IMG/VR virus record: IMGVR_UViG_3300044627_002832
Coordinates: 1-40,191 of that record
From: a virus
DNA: 40,191 nucleotides
Strand: one strand, 5' to 3'
In this document: in pieces, positions 1 to 9,200 of the stretch
Numbering within the stretch: position 1 is the first letter of the stretch
Layout of the letters: each line of letters opens with the position of its first letter
The notes under the pieces: model-generated
Databases searched by the model: none
Seen by the model: only the letters and a program-made list of their open reading frames with translations
Told to the model about the DNA's origin: nothing
Program-made: the position numbers and the translations under genes

Positions 1-134
1 GGAATCCGGTGCCGCAAACCTTTTTGCCCAAGCTGGGCGTCATTGCCTACTGGGTTGAGGGCGAGAAGACCAAGGACACCGCCGCGGCGTGGCTCTACAT
101 GGACAACTCGTCGCCGGTTTGCTGGCTGGAGTAT
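1..134. repeat. Terminal direct repeat, left copy
   Basis: Bases 1-134 recur at 40058-40191. The only difference is base 8 (G here, A at 40065), a synonymous change in a proline codon of the acetyltransferase. This is the overlap expected when a circular or circularly permuted genome is assembled as a line. It is not necessarily a physical virion end. Confidence 0.95.
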
Positions 135-341
135 ATGGTCAGCAATCCCGAAGCCAACGCGGGACGCGCCGTCAAAGCCCTCCGTCACTTGGATTCGTTT
201 CTGACCGGCGAGGCCAAGGCCACCGGCTACCGCGCCATGATGACGACATGCAGGCAGGATTCGCTGGTCAAGTTCCACCAGAAGAACGGGTTCACCAAGA
301 CCGACGAGGCCGTCACCCACCTCGTCAAAATTTTGAACTGA
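1..341 (+). CDS. GNAT-type N-acetyltransferase, C-terminal part (gene continues from 39973)
   Basis: This is the 3' part of a 141-aa protein whose start lies at 39973; the frame crosses the window join, with codons starting at base 3. The GTG at base 9 is an internal valine codon, not a start. The protein has the small size of a single GNAT fold, with a C-terminal segment (KFHQKNGF) typical of the acetyl-CoA fold's last helix and strand. Acetyltransferases of this kind are commonly found in T7-type podoviruses between the tail tubular and internal virion genes, as here. The substrate is unknown. Family assignment is by sequence pattern and context. Confidence 0.7.
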   Translation, partial: NPVPQTFLPKLGVIAYWVEGEKTKDTAAAWLYMDNSSPVCWLEYMVSNPEANAGRAVKALRHLDSFLTGEAKATGYRAMMTTCRQDSLVKFHQKNGFTKTDEAVTHLVKILN

Positions 342-342
342 T

Positions 343-1050
343 ATGGCTGGAGCAACCGCAACTGTCTTGGCCGGTGTGGCCATCGCTGGAAGCCTTGCCA
401 GCGCAGGGATGTCTTACTACGGACAGCAGCAGCAGGCCGCGTCCGCGCAGCGTTTGGCCAACTACAACTACCAAGTGCAGTTGCAACAAATGCAGATGCA
501 GTCGCAGATGCAGAAGATTGCCGCCGAGCAGCAATACGCCGCGGGCATGCAGAACGCCAAGATCATGGAGAACGAGGGTCTGCGCGTGGAACAGGAGGCC
601 CGCGAACGCGCCCGCCGGATGCGTTCCGAAAACGAAAAACTCTTGGGCGCACAACGCGCCCGATTCGGCAAGGCGGGCGTGACCAGCGAAGGATCGCCCT
701 TGGCCGTCATGGCCGAGAGCGCCGGACTGATGGAACTGGCCGTCAGCGACGAGATGTATAAGGCCAACCTTGAGCGCAGCGCCTTCTACCGCAAGGCCGA
801 GGTCGAGAAGTGGCAGGCCGGATACTCTTTGGTCGATAAAGCCGCCGCCGACTACAACGCGGCCAGCGCGTCCTTCCGCGCCCAGCCGATCCTCTTGGAA
901 GGCCAGAACACCGCCAGCGCCCTGCGCGTCAATAGCTATGGGTCGCTTATTTCCGGCGCAACTCAAGCGGCCAGCATGGGCGCAAATTATTCGATGGGCG
1001 GTTCTTCCCAAGCGTCACGATTGGCCCGCGCCCTAACAACCTCCGCTTAA
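343..1050 (+). CDS. Internal virion protein, T7 gp14-like
   Basis: 235 aa. The N-terminus (residues about 5-25) is a hydrophobic, Ala/Gly-rich segment. It is followed by a long Gln- and Met-rich, coiled-coil-prone region (residues about 28-110), including QLQQMQMQSQMQKIAAEQQ. A hydrophobic N-terminus followed by a Gln-rich helix is the usual look of gp14-like (internal virion protein B) ejection proteins of T7-type phages, which enter the outer membrane during DNA ejection. It lies directly before the other two ejection proteins, in the T7 gp14-gp15-gp16 order. The ATG follows the acetyltransferase stop by one base. Confidence 0.75.
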   Translation: MAGATATVLAGVAIAGSLASAGMSYYGQQQQAASAQRLANYNYQVQLQQMQMQSQMQKIAAEQQYAAGMQNAKIMENEGLRVEQEARERARRMRSENEKLLGAQRARFGKAGVTSEGSPLAVMAESAGLMELAVSDEMYKANLERSAFYRKAEVEKWQAGYSLVDKAAADYNAASASFRAQPILLEGQNTASALRVNSYGSLISGATQAASMGANYSMGGSSQASRLARALTTSA

Positions 1051-1051
1051 C

Positions 1052-3271
1052 ATGGCCAACATCCCGCTCGTCCAAATTCCCAACGCTCCCGCGACCGGAT
1101 CGACCGCCGTGCCGCTGCCGGTAGGGGCCATCCGCACGCCCGACATCGAACTCGCGGGCATGATCGACGACGCGAGCTACATGGCTGTTGGGCAGGCGTA
1201 TTCCAACTTGGGCAACGCCGGTCAAAAAGCTGCCAACGTGTTGGGCGACTTTGCTCTTAACATGGCCGAAGCCAGCGACGAGGCGAACCTTGACGCCGCT
1301 GACCGCATCAAATCCGACATGCTGTCCAAATTTGAAGTAGACACCATGACCAAGCCGGAAAGCGAGTGGAGTCGAATTTGGGAAAACAACTACGCGCCGA
1401 AACTGCGCGACCAAGTTGGCTCGCTTCGCATGGCCACAGCCGGAGGCCGCAATCGTCGAGATGCGTGGCTGGCCAACACTGAAAACGCGGTGAAGTCAAA
1501 AGTGTTCACCGACGCCAACAAGGCCATGATCGGACGCGCCACGCAGGAAAAGAAAAACTACATTGAGCGGGCAAAGCGGGAGGGCCGTTGGGAAGACGCA
1601 ATGGCCGGATACCGACAAGGGGCTACCGTCGGACTGTGGACTCCAGAGGAAGCGGACGCGGGCATGATTGCTATCGAAGAAGAACAGCGCGTCAACACCA
1701 TGACCAACGTCATCCAGCAAAACCCCGCCCAGTGGCGCAAGGAACTGGCCAAGTATCAGAAGGAAGGCAAGAACCCCCACAAGCTACGCCCCGAACAAGT
1801 CCTGCAATTCCGCCGCATGGCCGAGGGAACCCACGCCCAGCTTCTCGACGACCTCAACAACGAGATGCTGACCCGTCTGGAAACCGAGAGCGCCGCCATC
1901 ACGAACGAAGACATCGAAAAGTTTTACACTCGTCCCGACATCGATGCGCCGCGGGAACTTATCAACAAGATGAAAGAATACCGCGGCTTCAAGTATGCCG
2001 ACACGCCGGAGGGTCAAGCCGACCAAGCCACGAAATTCAGCGACCTCTGGCAGAAAATTTTTTCCTACAACGCGGAGAAGGACATCAGCATGGCTGATCC
2101 CGACACGCACAAGCGCGAATACCAGCGCCTCATCAGCGAGATCGTGACGACCGCGCCGGAGGGCCAGCGCAAGCCTTTCATGGACACGCTCGACGGCATG
2201 GTATCGAAAGCCAACCAAGGGCAGAAATCGCGCACCGACGAAATCACCAGAAACCTTATCAACCAAACCACCAGTCTGGCCGAGTGGGGCCAGTTTGGCG
2301 ATGCGGGCAAATGGAAGAAAGAGCAGCGCGGCGATGTCACTGTGACCAAACCACAAGACGTCAATGCGTGGCTCAACGTGCAGACCAAGCGCCAGCAAGT
2401 GATCAACGAGATCCGCGACATGGTTAAAGACAACCCCGACCTTACCATTGAGCAGGCGCAAGATCGTTTTAGGGGCATCGTCGAGCCATACCTTGATCCG
2501 GCGGCTTCGTTTATGAACAAGCCGGAAGAAGAGGACGCATGGTGGAAGTCCATTATGGACGTCGCCACTTGGGCCGACTTCGCCATGAACCCGACGGCCA
2601 ACAACCCCAACGTGATGACCGCCGGTCTGGGCTTCCGCGGCTTTGGCGGGTCGCCTATGGACGGACTGCAAGACGCCGACGAACCGCTTCCTCCGGTGCA
2701 AGGCATGCCGCCAGCGCCCTCCTCCGAGAATTTCAGCGTGTCGAACCTTCCTCCGGCCAAGCAACCCATCGCAGGCCAGATCGCCAGCATGGCCGAGGCC
2801 GAGGGCTTGGGCCAATACACGCCGCACCTCATGCTCTTGGTCGCGCAGGAGAGCAACTTCAACCCCGACCAAACGATCAGCACCTCGTCGGCCCGCGGAC
2901 TCTTCCAGTTACTCAACGCCGACCGCAAACGCTTTGGCAGCGACAGCAGTCTCGACGGCCAGATCCGCGCCGGTTTAGCCAAAACCAAGGAGAACATCAA
3001 CGCCGCCCGCCGCGCCCTTGGCCGCGACCCCGACCCCTTTGAACTCTATGTCGTCCACTACCAAGGCATCGGCGCTGGGCCTGCTATCCTCAAGAACCCC
3101 GAAGGTGATTTCCGCCAGACGCTCGACGCCACCGGAGGCAAGGGCCACGCGGCAGAGGTAATGAAAGCCAACCCGTGGCTGGTGCGCGACAACATCCAAA
3201 CCAACCAAGACTTCATCGAATGGGTTCGCAAGCGCCTTTCCAAAAAAGCCGCTGACCTTGGCATGGCATGA
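1052..3271 (+). CDS. Ejection protein with C-terminal lytic transglycosylase domain
   Basis: 739 aa. Residues 1-500 are polar, largely helical and carry no motif I recognise; they probably form the internal-core or periplasmic tunnel part, as in T7 gp15/gp16. Residues about 570-700 match a Slt-type (goose-lysozyme-like) transglycosylase: the catalytic Glu is probably E600 in AQESNFNP, followed by SARGLFQLL and later YVVHYQGIGAG. In T7 the transglycosylase sits in gp16; here it is on the middle protein of the set. It would open the peptidoglycan locally during genome entry. The stop overlaps the next start (ATGA at 3268). Confidence 0.85.
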   Translation: MANIPLVQIPNAPATGSTAVPLPVGAIRTPDIELAGMIDDASYMAVGQAYSNLGNAGQKAANVLGDFALNMAEASDEANLDAADRIKSDMLSKFEVDTMTKPESEWSRIWENNYAPKLRDQVGSLRMATAGGRNRRDAWLANTENAVKSKVFTDANKAMIGRATQEKKNYIERAKREGRWEDAMAGYRQGATVGLWTPEEADAGMIAIEEEQRVNTMTNVIQQNPAQWRKELAKYQKEGKNPHKLRPEQVLQFRRMAEGTHAQLLDDLNNEMLTRLETESAAITNEDIEKFYTRPDIDAPRELINKMKEYRGFKYADTPEGQADQATKFSDLWQKIFSYNAEKDISMADPDTHKREYQRLISEIVTTAPEGQRKPFMDTLDGMVSKANQGQKSRTDEITRNLINQTTSLAEWGQFGDAGKWKKEQRGDVTVTKPQDVNAWLNVQTKRQQVINEIRDMVKDNPDLTIEQAQDRFRGIVEPYLDPAASFMNKPEEEDAWWKSIMDVATWADFAMNPTANNPNVMTAGLGFRGFGGSPMDGLQDADEPLPPVQGMPPAPSSENFSVSNLPPAKQPIAGQIASMAEAEGLGQYTPHLMLLVAQESNFNPDQTISTSSARGLFQLLNADRKRFGSDSSLDGQIRAGLAKTKENINAARRALGRDPDPFELYVVHYQGIGAGPAILKNPEGDFRQTLDATGGKGHAAEVMKANPWLVRDNIQTNQDFIEWVRKRLSKKAADLGMA

Positions 3272-6200
3272 GTATTTCCTTCGCCGCCACCCCGCAGTCC
3301 AAGGAAGCCCAGCAGGCGCGGACTTACACCGACCCCAGCGCCGGAGCGCCTCCGAGTCGCCGCAGCGGCTACAACGCGCCCTACGTCGATCTGGGCCACT
3401 GGAACAAGGTCTTCACCGACCAGAACTACTTCGACTCCATCGCCAAACAGAAAGGCATGACCGAGGGCGCGAAGGTCAGCCTGCATGGCGACGACTACGT
3501 CTACCGGCAAGCCATGATCGGCTACTTGGCCGACACCCGCAAGGTGCCACTTGATGACATGCGGTCGATCTTCGATGCGGAGAAAGACGGCTTTGCCAAG
3601 ACGGTCTTGGGCAAGCAGACGGCCAGCGCCCGCGAGATGTTCGACTGGCAGAAAGGGCAATTTGAGCGCAGCAACGAGAAGAAAGCCGCCGCCGACCAGA
3701 TCCTGCAAGGCGTCATCCGCCGCAGCCTTGAGGACGCGCTCTCCGGCGGCGACACACCCTTTGTCGAAAGCGTCGGCAAGGACATCAATGCCGCCGCGGA
3801 AATGTTTGACGACGAAGAAAAGTCCCGCTTGTGGGAAAAGGCCGAGGAACTCGACATGAAGATCCGCGCCTCGCAGGACAAATTTGCACCGGAGGCCCGC
3901 TTTATCTTCGACGCCCTCCAGCAGTCCACCGGACAAAAGACCGGCTTCGGAGCGCCCGACATGCGCGAGATGGCCTCCCGCTTTGCCCAGTTGCCCGACA
4001 ACCAGCGCAAGGCCATCTACGAACTGGCCGGAGGGTTTGCCCAGATTACCCAGACCGACAAAGGCTTTTGGTATCAGATGGCCGAATCCCTTGGCCGCGG
4101 GGCCAGCGACATCGTCGAGCGCGTGCCGCGCAACTTCCGCGAGCAGACGCTCCGCGGTCAGCTTCGCCTCTTGAATAGCGACCAGCCCGTCTTCCGCGCC
4201 GCGGGCGTGGCCGGTGCCGAGTTCAGCGCCGCGGGCAACACGCCGGTCTTCGGAGCGACCCAAGGTCAGATGCTGACGCCGGAAGAACGCGAGGAGGCCA
4301 AGGCCAAGATCCAGTCCGACCTTGGCGTCTTGAAGGTCGAGCGCGAACTGCGCGACTTGGCCGAGCGCGTCGTCGATCCCATCAAGACCATTGGCGTCCT
4401 GCCGGAGATTATCGAAGAAGGTCTTTACGGTGCCGCCCGCAGCATCCCTTACACCGCCGCCGCCGCGGTGCCGATTGCGGGCGCTCCCGCCGTGGCCTCC
4501 GCGCTGTTCAGCAGCAACTACGACCGGATCATGCTGGAGTATCCCGACCTTGATCCCGACAAGGCCGCGCTTCTCGCCGCCATTTCCGCGCCCATCGAAG
4601 CCGGTCTGGAGCGCATGAAAGTCAACACCATCATGGGCCGGTTGCCCTTTTTTGGCGGTTTAGTCAAACGCTTCCAGCATCCGAACCAGCGCAACATTAC
4701 CCGCATCGCTATTGGCGGGGCGGGGGTTTTGGCCGAGCAAAACGCGCAGGAGATTTTGCAAAACGCCACCTTTCCGTTTGTCCAGATGATCGGGGCCGCG
4801 CTCGACGAGGATATCCCCGATTACAATCTCGACTTGGCCAGCATGCCGCGGGACTTGGCGGTGCAGTTTGTCGCCCTACTTCCGCTTTCCCTGATGGGTA
4901 TCGGTGCGCTCTCCTACCGCGAAATCAGCCGCGGCGAGAACTACCTCAAGAGCAAGGCCGACTTGGGGAAAGCTGGATACAGTGAGGAGCAGATCGACCG
5001 CATCACCGGAGCCGCCACCGCAGACGAGGCCCAAAGCATCCTGCGCGAAGAATCCAAAAAGCGCGACCCCAAGCTACTCAAAGCCGCCGCCCAGCGCATC
5101 GTGGACGAGTCCATCGCCCTGCGCGAGAAGGCCAATCCCGCCGCCCTGCCGCGTCTGGAGAAGCAGGGGGCCGACTACGTTGTCCTCTCGCCGGAGGGCA
5201 AGGAACTGGCCCGCACGACCGACCAGACCGCCGCCGAGCAGGCGCTGGTTTCCGCCCGCCGCGAGACAGTGCAGCGCGAGATGCGCGACGTCCACAACGG
5301 CATCAACTTCGCTATGGATTGGATTCGGAGGGTCAGTGACGCACGCGACCGCGGCGAAGACATCACACAGCTTATTCGTGAAGTTTCTGGCCGCACCCTC
5401 TTTACCGACTACGAGGCCAACCCGTCCAAAGACAATCTCGACCGCTTGTTTGAGACGGCGCGGGTTTTTGGCGGTGATCCCAAGGAACCGGAAGACCTCA
5501 AGATGTTTCCGGTTATTGGCAGCAACCAAGGCGCACTGCGCGAGGGCATCTGGCGCTCCATCATCCGCATCAACGAGGGCGCGGACGGCACCATCGTCAT
5601 GCGCGAGTTTGCCCAAGACAACCTCAAGCGGGCGCTGGCCGAGAACCGCGTCACGATGGATTGGGTGCGCCAACAGCTAAACGAAATTTTGCCGCAAATT
5701 GAAAGCGACCGCATCCAGCGCCGCCTCCGCACCGAGACGGACACCGACGTCATCGAAGCCTTTTCTGACGTTGCCTTGGCCTACTTCCGCGGTCAGATCC
5801 GCGAGGAGCAGATCCCCGAAGGACTGCGCGGGTTTTTCCGGCGCATGGCTATCATCGTTGGAGACATCTTCCGCCGCGCCTACAACCTCGCCCGCCTCCG
5901 CGCCGAGGGAAAACTCGACCGCGACTTTGAAGCACTCTTGGCCGAAGCGGTGGGCGTTGACCAGCAGGCACTGGTTGACCGCGCCCGCGAGCGGACGGAG
6001 CAAGAGGTGGGGGCGCAAGCAACAGCGCAGACGGTTCAAAATTACTCCATCACTTTTGCCGACAACAAACAGCGCGTCACCTCGTATCACCTAACCAACG
6101 ATCCTAACTTCGTTTTGGACAAAGCGCGTAAACCGCAGAATAACACAACTTTTGGCGGCGATTGGCCAAACGCTGGAATTTTTGTCGGGCCGTCTGCCGA

Positions 6201-9200
6201 GCGGTGGTTCAACGGTTACGGTTACACGCGACCTTTTGTGGTCGAGTTGTCGCATCCACCAGTTGCCACGATGGGTGGCAAAGCTATGCCGGAAGGTGGC
6301 TACGGCGGCGAAATGTTTATTCCTGCCGAAGAGTTTGACAACGTCACAATTGAGCGGGTCATTCCTTATGACGAATACGCCAGAGAGCAATTTGGGGAAT
6401 ACGGCCCAATAGAGACTTACAACGAGACTGACGCGCAAGGAAGCGCATTGCCTCCCATTGTTGGCGCTTGGGGCGCACGAGACACCGCTTCACTACAAAA
6501 TTACCGCTACAGTGGAAAGGATGTGCGCGAAATGTCTCCAGAGCAGCAACGCGCTTTGGCCGAAAGAACAGAGAAGTATGTTCGCGCAGTAAGGCCGCAG
6601 CAGAATTACTCCATCGTCCGCTCCGTCGATCACTACAGGAACGACACTCGCTTCGACAAGCTGGTCAAAGACGGACGAGTGTTCACTGGCGTGGACGTCA
6701 ACGACTTTACCGACATGCACATTCTGCTGCACTCGCCGGATAACGCCTTTGCCGGAACGATCCAGTTGACCGACGGCGGCGAGATCAAAGGCAAGGGCGG
6801 CGTCTACTATCCGGCGCTCTATGCCGACAAAAACTACTTCTGGGCGTCCACCGAAGCAATGGTCATGCGGACGGCCAACCACCTCAACGAGATCGGGGCA
6901 AAGAACGGCGGCAGGATTCTCATGGGCCTCGTCTCCGCGCCGGTCGAGAAGTTGTTCTCCTCGACATCGATGGCCACGGGCGTCGTCAAGTTTTTGAACG
7001 CGCTGACCGCGGACGCCAGAGCCGGTCTATCCAAGGACGATCTGAACGCGATGCTCATTGCGGCAAGCAAGGTGGAGGTCGTCAAAAAAACAAAAGACAA
7101 ACCCCCCGTTGTCAAAAGATTCAAGACGGCGCTTAAAGACGGCGCAACCTACGCGCAGAACCTTGCCAAGATCGACGCACTGCTGGAGCCAGACAACTCC
7201 GTATTCCAAGTCCGCAAGGCGTTTGTGGAATCGCTGGCCGAGAAAGTATCCAAGCACCTCAACGCCAACAAGGACAACGCGAAGTATGTCGCGGGCATTC
7301 TGGCGGATGCCGAGAACAAGCACGCCAAAAACTCCATCAAGCGCGGGACACTATCCAAGGCGTCGTTCTTGCAAGGTCTGGGCAACATGCTCACCGAGCC
7401 TTTCCTGCGAGACTTTCAAGAACACGGGAACGGCAAGATTTACGCCATCGTCGAAGTGCAAGGCGAGGTCAAGGGTATCGCTACAACGGAGCATGAATCG
7501 TATCCGGCGACCATTGTGCCGGTGAATAAAAAGTCCAAGGTCAAGCTGCACGTTTTGAAAGAGGCCGTCGATTGGCAGCGCGTTGTTGGCAAGGACAGTG
7601 GCAAGTATACGACGAAAAAAGAACGTCTGAAACTACTGCCAACCTCCGGCATGTCCTCCACCTCGCTCAAGGTGCTGGGCGTCAAGGCGGGCAGCAGCGC
7701 GAATTTGCTGAACTACTCCATCCTTGCCCGCTACGAGGGCATGCCGAGCGTCGTCGTCGAGGGCGGGCGTCCTTACTCGCCAATCGTCCGCGACCTTTTG
7801 CAACGTCGAGCGGCAGGCGAAGACATTCCGCGGGAAGTTATCGACCAAGCCATCAACGAGAACTTCCCAGCGCAGCTTGTCGAAGTGCCGCGCTCCGTAG
7901 CGGAATTGCCAGACCGCGCAACAATTGACGACGCCATTGACAGGGGTCAGCGCGACAAGCGCGTTGACGTCTCGACAATCGAAGCCGGTGAAAAGGTTGC
8001 CATCCGGCAAGATGTTCCGGCCATGACGCGCAAAGGCGTTGGCGTTGTCACCGTCAAAAGCAAAGCCGGAAACTCCTACGAAGCCGCCGTCCGCATCACC
8101 GAGCCAGAGTTTATCCTCAACGAAAAGAAGTCGCTGCGTATTGCAATGGGCGAAGCCAAGGGGCCGCACATTGTGATCAATGGCAAGTGGGCCGCGGATC
8201 AATCAATGCCCGACGACTTGGAGACTTGGACGCAAGTGGGCTACAACCCAGACCGTCACAGCTTTTACTATGACCGCGCCACGATGCAGCAAGTGACCGG
8301 AGGCTCCGAGGCTTACCAAATCGGCAACACCGTTTTCGTCAAAGACGCGCAATACGGAGACGGCCAGATTTCCGACATTTCCTACTCCATCTCCACCCAG
8401 CGCGAAATCGACCGCGTCGGCGCGGCGTTGAACCGGCTGGAGCGCAGTCCTCTCGACTCCTTGGGTTACACCGAGAAGATCCGCCAGCGGTTCGCGCAGA
8501 TCATGGCCGAGAACATGGTCGAATTGCAGGCCATGCAGCAGGGCGGGGTAGCCGAGCGCACCGTCCTCGACGAAGAAGGAAACCCCATCGGCCCGCAACC
8601 GGATGCCGCCAAGACCAAGGCGACCGGAGCCGAGATGCGCCGCACCAAGTTTTTGCAGGCGCTGGGCGAACTCGACGGCCTGCTTTCGGTGCTGCCGCCG
8701 CAAGTCGCCGCCAAAGTGGGCGGTTATACGGTGCTGACCAACATCGGCACCGGAGACAGGGCGCTTTCCAACTTCTTCATCAAGCGTCTGGAGATGATCG
8801 ACAAGGAATTGGAACGCTACCTCAAAGACCGCTACACGACGGCGCTCAAGGAGCTATTTAAGCGGGCGAAGCCGAAGCGTGACGACGCGGGCAAGGTTCC
8901 CAAGGGCAAGCTGGGCGCAGGAGTTCACACGCTGTTTGAACGGTTGGAGGAGGCCGTCGAAATGTCGTCGGTCGAGATCGACGGCGAGATTGCCAGCTTG
9001 GAGCAGCAGATCGCATCCGGTGAATTGGAACCGGAGCAGGAAGCGGCCAGCATTTTGCTCTCCGACTCGCTGCCGCTGTTTGGCGAGTGGAAGACCGCGG
9101 ACGCCTCGCGCATGGCGCAGGCCGTCCAGATGGGCTACGACATTTACCGCATCGCCTACAAAAAGCAGCAGGCCAAAGCAATGCTCCGCAAGAATCTGCG

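Noticed and set aside
9-341. Complete acetyltransferase starting at GTG base 9
   Set aside because: The same codon at 40066 is internal to a longer frame beginning at the ATG at 39973, which restores a full-length GNAT protein.
3058-4263. 401-codon minus-strand ORF opposite the ejection genes
   Set aside because: It crosses the border of two well-supported + strand genes and shows no family pattern.
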